Assembly (NCBI GenBank): GCA_050946935.1
Contig: JBMNVR010000001.1
Span: 248,001-312,000, forward strand
DNA length: 64,000 bases
Source of the DNA: UQRS01 sp050946935
GTDB lineage: Bacteria; Bacillota; Clostridia; Oscillospirales; Acutalibacteraceae
Direction of reading: 5' to 3'
Shown piece after piece: positions 36,410 through 44,222 of the stretch (positions are counted from its first letter, which is position 1; each line of letters opens with the position of its first letter). Below the pieces are notes generated by a model. That model worked only from the letters and a program-made list of their open reading frames with translations, had not been told where the DNA came from and ran no database searches. The position numbers and the translations under genes are program-made.

Positions 36410-37336
36410 CTACAGCTCCTCTCTCATAAATTGCCCGATCAGGGCGTAGGTCTCCTGCACAAGCGGGAATTTTTCATCCAGAGAAAAATAGCCGTGCAGC
36501 GCGTCGGGCATTCGGCGGATCACAACCCGGTTCCCGGCCGCCTCCAGCCGGCGGGCGTATTCCTCTCCCTCATCCCGCAAAGGGTCAAATTCGGCCGAAA
36601 TCAGCAGGGTTTCGGGCTGGTCGGCGTAAGACTCCGTCAGCAGAGGGGCAAAATAGGGGCTTTTAAAATCCTCTGCCTTTGCGGCGTACAATTCCATATA
36701 TTCGCAAATGCGCTTGGAGGTCAGGAGGTAATCCTTGCCATTCTCCCGCACCGAGGGAAACGGAGAATCCTCCGAATGGTCGGCGGCCGTGGCGGGATAG
36801 ATCAGGATCTGGCGGCTGGACGCAAACTCCCCCCGATCGCGCGCCATCAGGGAAACGGCTGCCGCGAGATTGCCACCGGCGCTGTCCCCGATCAGGAGGA
36901 TGTGGTCGGCGGTCGTCTCGAACTGCTCCGGATTCTGGTACAGCTCTTTCGCAACGGCATAGCAATCCTGCAACCCCTCGGGAAAGGGGCTTTCGGGCGC
37001 CAATGCGTATTCGACCGAAACAACCCGGCATTTTAAGTTTCGCGCCAACCCGACGCAGACCCGGTTGTAGGTTTCCACGCTTTCGGTCGCCCAGCCGCCG
37101 CCGTGGAAGAACAGGAGGATATGGTCGCTTTCCCGCTCCACCGGCGTATAGACTCGCACGCCGACCTCCCGCCCGTCGGAGAAAATTTTCCGATCCAGGT
37201 TGCGGTACAGCGAGCCGAGCAGATGCGGCGCCTTGATCTGCTTGGCCGCGCGCTCGATTTTCAGGGTTTTGCGGATGTCGATATCGGGATAGGACAGGGC
37301 TTTGAGGGCCAACCGCATCGCTTTGTTGATCGCCAT
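36410..37336 (-). CDS. Alpha/beta hydrolase (HSL-type esterase)
   Basis: 308 residues. Oxyanion-hole motif HGGGW (~residue 83), nucleophile elbow GDSAGG (~155), a C-terminal acid in AEFDPLRDEGEEYA and the His in LHGYFS complete the catalytic triad of the hormone-sensitive-lipase family. ATG 37336 is chosen because GGAGG lies six bases upstream of TTGTTT. First gene of the three-gene leftward cluster. Confidence 0.9.
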   Translation of the reverse strand: MAINKAMRLALKALSYPDIDIRKTLKIERAAKQIKAPHLLGSLYRNLDRKIFSDGREVGVRVYTPVERESDHILLFFHGGGWATESVETYNRVCVGLARNLKCRVVSVEYALAPESPFPEGLQDCYAVAKELYQNPEQFETTADHILLIGDSAGGNLAAAVSLMARDRGEFASSRQILIYPATAADHSEDSPFPSVRENGKDYLLTSKRICEYMELYAAKAEDFKSPYFAPLLTESYADQPETLLISAEFDPLRDEGEEYARRLEAAGNRVVIRRMPDALHGYFSLDEKFPLVQETYALIGQFMREEL

Positions 37337-37452
37337 AAACAACCTCCGTTAAAAATTGATTCGCTTGTCGAAAGTGAAGGCAACGCCGTATATCCTCTCG
37401 GTCGAGGCGGCGCCCGGCTTCAGTCGGATATCGGGGGTGCTATGCACCGCGG

Positions 37453-37770
37453 CTACGCTTTTTTGCGCGGCTTTGGCATTGGTGTGACCGGCTCCAGAGC
37501 GGCAATCACCGCCCGGCAGAGGGTGGAATCCTCAATATCCAGAATATAATGTTCTTTTGCGCCGGCATAAGGGTAACCCCGTGCCGCGCCCGAAAGAAGG
37601 GAGTCCGCCGCCGCTACTGTTTTGACATATACGGTGTTGTCGCAGACCAGAAGAATCGGCTTGTCATTGATGTAAACCATATATTCTCCGAACATCTTTT
37701 TGTACCGTATCTCCCCGGCGCCGCGAATCTGTTCGCAGACAAATTCGATGTATTCCTGTGTGGTTGCCAT
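37453..37770 (-). CDS. TfoX/Sxy N-terminal domain protein
   Basis: 105 residues consisting of one TfoX_N domain: RYKKMFGEYMVYINDKPILLVCDNTVYVKT and the basic tail PMPKPRKKA. In Gammaproteobacteria TfoX promotes competence; stand-alone N-terminal versions in Bacillota have unknown function. ATG 37770 follows GGAGGGT. Likely monocistronic. Confidence 0.85.
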   Translation of the reverse strand: MATTQEYIEFVCEQIRGAGEIRYKKMFGEYMVYINDKPILLVCDNTVYVKTVAAADSLLSGAARGYPYAGAKEHYILDIEDSTLCRAVIAALEPVTPMPKPRKKA

Positions 37771-37922
37771 ACGTTCCCACCCTCCTTATTCTGCGCTGCC
37801 CCCATTCACATAAGGGTTATAAACACGGTCGGAAGCGGTTTCTTCTATTGTACCACAAGGCTGTGAAAAAATGGGCGTTTCTCCCGGAAAATAAGCGGCC
37901 GTGCAGAGAGAGCCCATTTTCA

Positions 37923-37965
37923 AAAGACGCCTCACTTTGTTCACACAAGGCTTTTGGGCGTCTTT
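37923..37965. other. Hairpin-rich intergenic segment
   Basis: The 430-base gap 37771-38201 contains AAAAATGGGC / GCCCATTTT (about 37866-37918) and AAAGACGCC / GGCGTCTTT (37924-37964), with TATTGTACCA twice (about 37848 and 37966). No gene fits. It could be terminators for the leftward TfoX region promoters or an unrecognised RNA. Confidence 0.4.
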
Positions 37966-38129
37966 ATTGTACCATATTCCGGGGGCGAGTGCAGTAGATT
38001 TTTGTAAATTAATAAAATTCCCCGTTTGCTGTATGTGCCGGGCTGCTGATTTTTCATCCTCTTTTGGGGAAAGAATAAAAATATCTGTGACCTGTTTTTC
38101 AACAAACTGCAATCGCCTCTCTGCAAGGC

Positions 38130-38158
38130 TTGACAACTTTTCGTTTTTATGATACATT
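38130..38158 (+). promoter_or_regulatory. Promoter of the copper operon
   Basis: TTGACA (38130-38135), 17-bp spacer, TACATT (38153-38158); the CsoR-like operator follows directly. Confidence 0.65.
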
Positions 38159-38163
38159 AACAC

Positions 38164-38182
38164 AACACCCCTGTGGGGTATT
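38164..38182. promoter_or_regulatory. CsoR-type copper operator
   Basis: AACACCCC-TGT-GGGGTATT is an inverted repeat with one mismatch, with the G/C tract and A/T flanks typical of CsoR sites (ATACCC...GGGTAT). It sits at the predicted transcription start of an operon ending in csoR, so copper-relieved autoregulation is expected. Confidence 0.75.
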
Positions 38183-38201
38183 TAGCAAAGGAGTGAACTT
38201 T

Positions 38202-40742
38202 GTGAAAGAATGTTTTTCGGTCAGCGGAATGACCTGCAGCGCCTGCAGCGCCCGGGTAGAGAAGGCGGTAGCCAAACTTTCCGGTGTTCAAAAAGTCACG
38301 GTCAATCTGCTGAAAAATGATATGACCGTCGAGTATAATGAGGCTGTCCTGTCGGCGGAGGAGATCATTGCTGCCGTCAAAAAAAGCGGTTACGGTGCGG
38401 CGCAGAGAGGAAAAAAGGCGCCGGCCCCTTCGGAGGCGGCCGCGCCCGACCCGATTTCGGGCATGGCGGGTCGGCTAATCCTTTCCTTTGTCTTTTTGAT
38501 TCCGCTGTTTTACATTTCCATGGGGCATATGCTTGGCGCGCCGCTGCCCGCTTTCCTCACCGGACATGAGAACAGCATGACCTTCGCGCTGATTCAGCTT
38601 TTCCTGACCCTGCCGATCCTGTACGCAGGGCGAATGTATTTTAAGCGGGGCTTTTCCTCCCTTTTCCACGGCTCGCCCAATATGGATTCGCTGGTCGCCA
38701 TGGGATCGGGTGCAGCCTTTGTATACAGCGTCTACGCCATCTTCCGGATGGGATACGCCCTGGGGCGCGGAGACGTCGCGGCCGCCCACAGCTATGCGAT
38801 GGAGCTGTATTTTGAATCGGCCGGCATGATTCTGACCCTGATTACGTTGGGAAAATATTTTGAAGCCCGGTCGAAAAAACGGACGGGCGACGCGCTGAAC
38901 GCGCTAATCAGTCTGACGCCGGCGACCGCCTTCATCCTGCGGGAAGGACGGGAGGTCGAAATCCCGGTCGCCGATCTGCGTCCCGGAGATCTGGCGGTGC
39001 TCAAGTCCGGCATGTCGGTTCCGGCCGACGGCGTGGTGACCGAGGGGTCGGCCGCGCTGGATGAATCGGCCGTTACGGGGGAGAGCATCCCGGTAGAGAA
39101 AACGGCCGGATCCCGCGTCACCGGCGGTACGGTGGTCAGCGCGGGGTATCTGCAATACCGGGTGGACAAGGTCGGGGAGGATACCACGCTGGCCCAGATC
39201 ATCCGTCTGGTGGAGGAGGCCAGCTCCTCCTCTGCGCCGATTGCCAAGCTGGCCGATCGGGTCAGCGGCGTCTTTGTGCCGATCGTCATCTGTATCGCGG
39301 TCGCAGCGGCGATCATCTGGCTGCTTGCGGGGCAGCCCTTCCATTTTTCCTTATCCATCGGAATCTCGGTGCTGGTCATCTCCTGTCCCTGTGCGCTTGG
39401 TCTGGCCACCCCGACTGCCATCATGGTCGGAACCGGCAAGGGGGCGGAGAACGGCATCCTCATCAAATCGGGTGAGAGCCTGGAAATCGCGCATAAGATC
39501 GACACCGTCCTGTTGGATAAGACCGGCACCCTCACCCTCGGTAAGCCGGCGGTGGTCGGTCTGCAGCCGGCCGCCGGCGTGACGGAGGAGGAGCTGCTCT
39601 CCCTTGCCGCCGCGCTGGAGAGCCGGTCGGAGCATCCGCTGGCGGCGGCGGTCAACGTCTATGCCGGCGAACAGGGCATTCTCCCTCCCGAGCCGGAGGA
39701 CTTCGGGGTAGAGCCGGGCGGCGGCGTCTATGCCAGGGCGGCGGGCAAGGCCCTGTTTGGCGGAAACCGCCGGTTTATGGAGGCGCGCGGGATTGATCTC
39801 TCCCCCTTTGCGACGGAGGCCTCGCGGGCGGCGGAGGAGGGGAAAACCCCTCTCTTTTTCGCCGCAGACGGCAAAATGCTTGGCATGATCCTGGTTGCCG
39901 ATGTGATGAAGGAGAGCAGTCCGGCCGCCGTCCGCGCGTTTCAGAAAATGGGGATCCGGGTGATTATGCTGACCGGAGACAATCAGCGCACGGCGGCCCA
40001 TGTCGGTGCACTGGCCGGCATCGACGACATCGTGGCGGAGGTCACGCCGGCCGGCAAGGAGGAGAGAATCTCCGCCCTCCAGCGGGAGGGACACCGGGTT
40101 GCCATGATCGGCGACGGCATCAATGACGCGCCGGCGCTCGCCCGAGCCGATGTGGGTATCGCCATCGGCGCCGGCGCCGATATCGCTGCGAATTCAGCCG
40201 ACATCGTGCTGATGCGAAACGATCTGTCGGCCGCGGTGGCGGCCATCGACCTCAGCCGGGCGGTCATCCGGAATATTAAAGAAAATCTCTTTTGGGCCTT
40301 TATCTACAACATCATCGGGATTCCGATCGCGGCCGGCGCGCTTTACAGCCTGAACGGTCTGCTGCTCAGCCCGATGTTTGCCGCTGCCGCCATGAGCTTC
40401 AGCTCGGTGTTTGTCGTGATGAACGCCCTGCGCCTCAAGCTCTGGAAGGACAAACGCCGGTATGCACAGGGGGAGGCCGTTTCTGAAACACAAACCACCA
40501 TCCAAACGGAAAAGGAGATGATTGTCATGCAAAAGACCATAAAAGTTGACGGGATGATGTGTGCACACTGCACCGCGCATGTGCAAAAGGCACTGGAGGG
40601 TGTCGCCGGGGTAGCGGCGGTCCGCGTCTCGCTCGAGGACAAGGCGGCCTGCGTCACACTGTCTGCACCGGCAGAGGACGCGGCCCTGTCCGCCGCAGTT
40701 GAAGAGGCCGGCTACACCGTGACCGGCATTTTGGAGGGATAA
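38202..40742 (+). CDS. copA: Copper-exporting P1B-type ATPase with N- and C-terminal heavy-metal-binding domains
   Basis: 846 residues from GTG 38202, eight bases after AAAGGAG. N-terminal HMA domain (GMTCSACSAR), membrane helices, TGES actuator loop, CPC ion-binding motif at residues 395-397 (SCPCALGLATP), phosphorylated Asp439 (DKTGT), SEHPLAAAV and GDGINDAPALA. CPC marks a Cu(I) pump. Unusually, a linker (~750-775) joins a second HMA domain (VDGMMCAHCTAHVQKALEGV) at the extreme C-terminus, where a separate copZ gene is often found. csoR follows four bases later. Confidence 0.95.
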   Translation: MKECFSVSGMTCSACSARVEKAVAKLSGVQKVTVNLLKNDMTVEYNEAVLSAEEIIAAVKKSGYGAAQRGKKAPAPSEAAAPDPISGMAGRLILSFVFLIPLFYISMGHMLGAPLPAFLTGHENSMTFALIQLFLTLPILYAGRMYFKRGFSSLFHGSPNMDSLVAMGSGAAFVYSVYAIFRMGYALGRGDVAAAHSYAMELYFESAGMILTLITLGKYFEARSKKRTGDALNALISLTPATAFILREGREVEIPVADLRPGDLAVLKSGMSVPADGVVTEGSAALDESAVTGESIPVEKTAGSRVTGGTVVSAGYLQYRVDKVGEDTTLAQIIRLVEEASSSSAPIAKLADRVSGVFVPIVICIAVAAAIIWLLAGQPFHFSLSIGISVLVISCPCALGLATPTAIMVGTGKGAENGILIKSGESLEIAHKIDTVLLDKTGTLTLGKPAVVGLQPAAGVTEEELLSLAAALESRSEHPLAAAVNVYAGEQGILPPEPEDFGVEPGGGVYARAAGKALFGGNRRFMEARGIDLSPFATEASRAAEEGKTPLFFAADGKMLGMILVADVMKESSPAAVRAFQKMGIRVIMLTGDNQRTAAHVGALAGIDDIVAEVTPAGKEERISALQREGHRVAMIGDGINDAPALARADVGIAIGAGADIAANSADIVLMRNDLSAAVAAIDLSRAVIRNIKENLFWAFIYNIIGIPIAAGALYSLNGLLLSPMFAAAAMSFSSVFVVMNALRLKLWKDKRRYAQGEAVSETQTTIQTEKEMIVMQKTIKVDGMMCAHCTAHVQKALEGVAGVAAVRVSLEDKAACVTLSAPAEDAALSAAVEEAGYTVTGILEG
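40527..40742 (+). CDS. Possible internally initiated CopZ-like copper chaperone
   Basis: AAAAGGAG at 40510-40517 lies nine bases before an in-frame ATG at 40527 inside copA. Translation from here would give 71 residues comprising the whole C-terminal HMA domain (MQKTIKVDGMMCAHCTAH), the size of a free CopZ chaperone. Whether this start is used is inference from the ribosome-binding site; the domain may function only as part of CopA. Confidence 0.5.
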   Translation: MQKTIKVDGMMCAHCTAHVQKALEGVAGVAAVRVSLEDKAACVTLSAPAEDAALSAAVEEAGYTVTGILEG

Positions 40743-40746
40743 TGTC

Positions 40747-41010
40747 ATGCAGGCAGATAAGAAGCAGGTTACCCGGCTGCTAAAAACGGCACGGGGACAG
40801 CTGGACGGCATCCTCACCATGGTGGAGGAGGATCGGTACTGCGTAGATATCTCCAACCAGGTGATGGCCTGTGAGGCCATGCTCCACCGGGCGAACAAGG
40901 AGATTTTAGCGGCCCACATGAAGGGCTGTGTCAAGACGGCCATCGAAAGCGGCGCGGGGGAAGAAAAGCTGGATGAGCTGATTTCCCTCATTGACAAGCT
41001 GACCAAATAA
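40747..41010 (+). CDS. csoR: CsoR copper-sensing repressor
   Basis: 87 residues, all-helical DUF156 family. Cys32, His57 and Cys61 have exactly the spacing (25 and 4) of the Cu(I)-binding C-H-C triad of CsoR. Copper binding releases DNA. It lies four bases after copA and should bind the palindrome at 38164-38182. Confidence 0.93.
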   Translation: MQADKKQVTRLLKTARGQLDGILTMVEEDRYCVDISNQVMACEAMLHRANKEILAAHMKGCVKTAIESGAGEEKLDELISLIDKLTK

Positions 41011-41018
41011 AGCGCAGC

Positions 41019-41047
41019 GGCGCGGCAGGCTTTACGCTTGCCGCGCC
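41019..41047 (+). terminator. Hairpin after the copper operon
   Basis: GGCGCGGCA / TGCCGCGCC stem with an inner GC pair, followed by TTGTG; a weak T-run makes it a probable rather than certain terminator. Confidence 0.6.
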
Positions 41048-41207
41048 TTGTGCATGGTGAGAAATTTGGCATTGAAATCACGTTTTTGTTGCGGAGCAAT
41101 AAAAAGTGTTTTACAAACCGGTTGTTTTGGGGTAGTATGAAGGTATCAAAATTTCGCGCCGCTCGGGAGGATTCCCCGCCGGTCGCCCAAGTAGGAGAGA
41201 ATTCGCC

Positions 41208-42329
41208 ATGCCTCCCTGCAATCTGCTGATCAAGCCTGCTTCTTCCCTTTGCAATATGCGCTGCCGGTACTGCTTTTACGCCGATGTCTCCAGCCGTCGG
41301 GAGGTGCAAAACCGCGGCGTTATGTCGGAAGAAACGCTCGAAATCCTGGTGCGCGCCGCACTCCGGTACGCGAGCGGAAGCTGCGGTTTCAATTTTCAGG
41401 GTGGCGAACCGACTCTGGCCGGGCTGGATTTTTACCGCCGGCTGATCGAGCTGCAAAACAAATACAATGTAAACCGGGTGGAGATTTTTAACGCCATTCA
41501 GACCAATGGTTATCTGATCGACGATGAGTGGGCGAAATTTTTGGCCGACAACCGCTTTTTGGTCGGGCTTTCGCTCGACGGACCGGCCGAGATTCACGAT
41601 GCCTGCCGTCTCGACCCGGCGGGAAAAGGGACGCACACCCGGGTGCTGCGCGCGGCCGCAGCTCTCGACCGGCGGGGCGCGGAATACAACATCCTTTGCG
41701 TTGTTAACAATTTTGTTGCCCGGCATGGGAGGAAGGTTTACAATTTCTTCCGGCAAAGCGGGTTCCGGTATTTGCAGTTTATCCCCTGCCTTGACCCGTT
41801 TGATGGGGATGAGCGACACGATTACTCTTTGACGGCCGAACGGTACGCCGGGTTTTTGAAGGCGACCTTCGACCTGTATTATGACGATTTTTGCCGAGGG
41901 GAATATACCAGCGTGCGTACCTTTGACAACTATGTTTCCATGCTGGCCGGTCGTCCGCCCGAGGCCTGCGGTATGCAGGGGGTTTGTTCCAGCTATTTCA
42001 CAGTTGAGGGAGACGGCAGCGTCTATCCCTGCGATTTTTATGTACTCGACCGCTACCGGATGGGCAGCGTTCTGGAAGATTCTTTTGCCGCGATGGCCGG
42101 ATCGGAGGCGGCCGTCCGTTTTGTGGAGGAATCCAAGCCGGTTGATTCCTCCTGCCAGAGCTGCGGGTATTTTCCCTTTTGCCGGGGCGGGTGCCGCCGG
42201 TACCGGGAACCGTTTGTCGACGGCCGCCCGGGCCTTAACAAGTTCTGTTCTGCATATCGGGAATTTTTCGATCACGCCCTGCCGCGTATGCAGCGTATGG
42301 CGGCCGTTCTCTCCCGTGGGCAGAGGTAA
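41208..42329 (+). CDS. Radical SAM/SPASM enzyme, anaerobic sulfatase-maturase type
   Basis: 373 residues. The radical SAM cluster motif is CNMRCRYC (residues ~15-22, CxxxCxxC), FQGGEPTL binds SAM, and the C-terminal SPASM region has CGMQGVCSSYF...YPCDFY and CQSCGYFPFCRGGC, ligands for two auxiliary 4Fe-4S clusters. anSME enzymes convert a sulfatase Cys or Ser to formylglycine. No sulfatase is in the window, so the target is elsewhere or this is a peptide-modifying relative. ATG 41208 follows AGGAGA. Confidence 0.88.
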   Translation: MPPCNLLIKPASSLCNMRCRYCFYADVSSRREVQNRGVMSEETLEILVRAALRYASGSCGFNFQGGEPTLAGLDFYRRLIELQNKYNVNRVEIFNAIQTNGYLIDDEWAKFLADNRFLVGLSLDGPAEIHDACRLDPAGKGTHTRVLRAAAALDRRGAEYNILCVVNNFVARHGRKVYNFFRQSGFRYLQFIPCLDPFDGDERHDYSLTAERYAGFLKATFDLYYDDFCRGEYTSVRTFDNYVSMLAGRPPEACGMQGVCSSYFTVEGDGSVYPCDFYVLDRYRMGSVLEDSFAAMAGSEAAVRFVEESKPVDSSCQSCGYFPFCRGGCRRYREPFVDGRPGLNKFCSAYREFFDHALPRMQRMAAVLSRGQR

Positions 42330-42353
42330 GCAGAGCATCATCGGTGCAAAAGG

Positions 42354-42392
42354 AAAAACCGAACCGGGGGAGATTTCCCGGTTCGGTTTTTG
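42354..42392 (+). terminator. Rho-independent terminator of the radical SAM gene
   Basis: 15-bp stem AAAAACCGAACCGGG / CCCGGTTCGGTTTTT with an 8-base loop. Confidence 0.93.
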
Positions 42393-42411
42393 TTGCTCCT
42401 GAATAAAAAAC

Positions 42412-42540
42412 GATTTAAAATGTCGCGCCCTTCGCGGCGGCTTACGTGCGGCACCGGGCGACACGGCGATAAAAATTACGCCGCTGGGGATTCCTGTCGA
42501 TTCACCCCGGATATGGCGTCTGCTTTTCAAAAAGCAATAG
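42412..42540 (+). repeat. Diverged third copy of the structured GC-rich repeat
   Basis: AATAAAAAACG at the left, a central CGGCTTACGTGCGGCACCGGG and GGGGATT...ATTCA align end to end with the two copies at 56192-56469. Two stems are maintained: TGTCG..CCC / GGGCGACA and ACGCC / GGCGT. One pair of the second stem changes from C-G to A-T relative to the other copies while staying paired. It occupies the gap between the terminator and the leftward O-antigen ligase gene. Confidence 0.7.
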
Positions 42541-42553
42541 GCGTTTTTCCCGC

Positions 42554-43948
42554 TTATAGATAGCGGGAGAGATCCCCGCTATCCGTCTGTGCGGGGGGAG
42601 GCGAAGTCGGCGCAGAATTCTCACCACGGTGCTGGGGCGATCGGGCCGCCCGCCTCTCACAAAGGTTCAGCCCCCCAAGGATCAGCATAAACAAAAGCCC
42701 GGTCTGCACCCACAAAAGGGTCAGGTCGGTGATGCCGTGGATGGCCGCCGCCGCGATCACGGCGCAAAGCAGAACCGAAATCTTCTCATCCGGACGGGAG
42801 CGCAGGCAATGTATCAGCGGCCGCAGATAACTCATGGCGAAAAGCACAAGGAAAATCGTTCCCACAATACCGTAGCTGAGCAGCGGATCCAGATAAATGT
42901 TATGTGCGTGTGTAGTCGGAAAACTGCCGGGATAGTCGGCGTAGCAGTGGTAATAGGTCATTGGCCCCCGTCCGAACAGCGGGGTATCCAGAAAGGCGTG
43001 TATGGCCGTCCGCCAGATATCCACCCGCCGCTCGGTCGTCAGCGGCGACTCGGTCAGCCGGGGGAGAAGCAGGCCAGGCGCAAAATACAAAATAAAGCAG
43101 AACAAACCACCCCCGAGCAGGAGGCCGCTGAGCATCTCATGCTTGCGTAAAAGAAAAAACACCAGCGCGACGCCGATAAAAATCTCTACCCAGACAAACA
43201 GGCTTCCGCTTAAATAGGCACTGAGCATATTCAGCAGCGCAATGCCGAAGTAGCCCATCCGACTGCCCTGGCGGGAGCCGACCTTGTATGCGCAGATGAT
43301 GACGACGGTTGCCGCAATGGTGGCGAAATAGTTGGCGTTGAAAAAAACCGAGATACAACGGAAGCTGTCCAGCTCGGGATGTCGAAGCTGGAGGACAATC
43401 CGCTCTAAAAAAGCGATCATACCGATCGGAATGCTGATCATGCAGATGATGTGCAGCATATGCTCATAGGTCCGTACCGTAAAGGCCGACCGGGCGAACA
43501 GCCCCAGGGTAAAAATGCAGAACATCCCTATGCCGGCAATCAGTCCGATCCAGTTGTGGTAGGCGATCGCCCCGCCGAAAGCGACGGCGAAAAAGGGGAA
43601 GAGCCATTTGGCTCCCTTATGGCAGAAAATGCGCCCCCTTGTCCGCGGATGAATCAGTACAAAGGCGGTCAGACAAAAAAGGATAACCACCGTAAAAACA
43701 TAGGGCAGAAAGACCGACACGGCCAGTATATAGAGTATGTTTTGATCGCTGAAAATCCGGTCGATCAGATTTCCGAAAAACGGCTTGTTTTTAAATATTG
43801 GGATTTTACTCACCTCCGCTGACGCTGTCTGGGAATAGCCGATCCATAAAAACCGGACGGCCCTTCGCATCGCGCCGTGGCTGTTTCGAAATCGCGCGGC
43901 TCTGGCTGGGCACAAAACGACCGGCCGCACGATACAATCATCCATCAT
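42554..43948 (-). CDS. O-antigen ligase/polymerase (Wzy_C) family membrane protein
   Basis: 464 residues, about ten to twelve membrane helices. The large loop contains the diagnostic THAHNIYLDPLLSYGIVG (~residues 335-355) shared by O-antigen ligases and polymerases, which transfer or polymerise lipid-linked glycans outside the membrane. The first ~65 residues are poorly hydrophobic and the true start is uncertain: ATG 43948 or 43945 have only AGGA upstream and lie close to the predicted transcript start; ATG 43870 lacks a site. No other cell-surface sugar genes are adjacent. Confidence 0.8.
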   Translation of the reverse strand: MMDDCIVRPVVLCPARAARFRNSHGAMRRAVRFLWIGYSQTASAEVSKIPIFKNKPFFGNLIDRIFSDQNILYILAVSVFLPYVFTVVILFCLTAFVLIHPRTRGRIFCHKGAKWLFPFFAVAFGGAIAYHNWIGLIAGIGMFCIFTLGLFARSAFTVRTYEHMLHIICMISIPIGMIAFLERIVLQLRHPELDSFRCISVFFNANYFATIAATVVIICAYKVGSRQGSRMGYFGIALLNMLSAYLSGSLFVWVEIFIGVALVFFLLRKHEMLSGLLLGGGLFCFILYFAPGLLLPRLTESPLTTERRVDIWRTAIHAFLDTPLFGRGPMTYYHCYADYPGSFPTTHAHNIYLDPLLSYGIVGTIFLVLFAMSYLRPLIHCLRSRPDEKISVLLCAVIAAAAIHGITDLTLLWVQTGLLFMLILGGLNLCERRAARSPQHRGENSAPTSPPPAQTDSGDLSRYL

Positions 43949-43961
43949 AAAAGTTTTTCCT

Positions 43962-43991
43962 ATTATAGCACGAATCAGAGGGATTTTGCAA
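43962..43991 (-). promoter_or_regulatory. Promoter of the O-antigen ligase-like gene
   Basis: On the minus strand TTGCAA (43991-43986), 18-bp spacer, TATAAT (43967-43962). The very short predicted leader argues that translation may begin downstream of 43948. Confidence 0.6.
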
Positions 43992-44126
43992 CTCCTCAAG
44001 CGGCAAATTGGAAAAATATAAAATATAGGAAATATTTGTCTTCAAAGGCGTTTGGAACGAATGTCACGATCGTATAAAAAATTTAGGAGTATTACAACCA
44101 TATTGGCAAAATCACCTGAAATCCGA

Positions 44127-44155
44127 TTGCGCTGGAGGAATCTTTATGGTAATAT
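44127..44155 (+). promoter_or_regulatory. Promoter of the GH92 gene
   Basis: TTGCGC (44127-44132), 17-bp spacer, TAATAT (44150-44155), 68 bases before ATG 44223. Confidence 0.55.
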
Positions 44156-44222
44156 ACTGTTGCTAATTGAAAATGAGACAGAATTGCATTTTGCACATTT
44201 TATTCTGAAAGGGAGTCAAAAA

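Noticed and set aside
41082..41104. Further copy of the structured repeat
   Set aside because: Only the short palindromic edge TTGCGGAGCAATAAAAA matches; the body of the unit is absent.
40194..42530. 778-codon minus-strand frame spanning copA end, csoR and the radical SAM gene
   Set aside because: Crosses three well-supported plus-strand genes and a terminator; not plausible as a gene.
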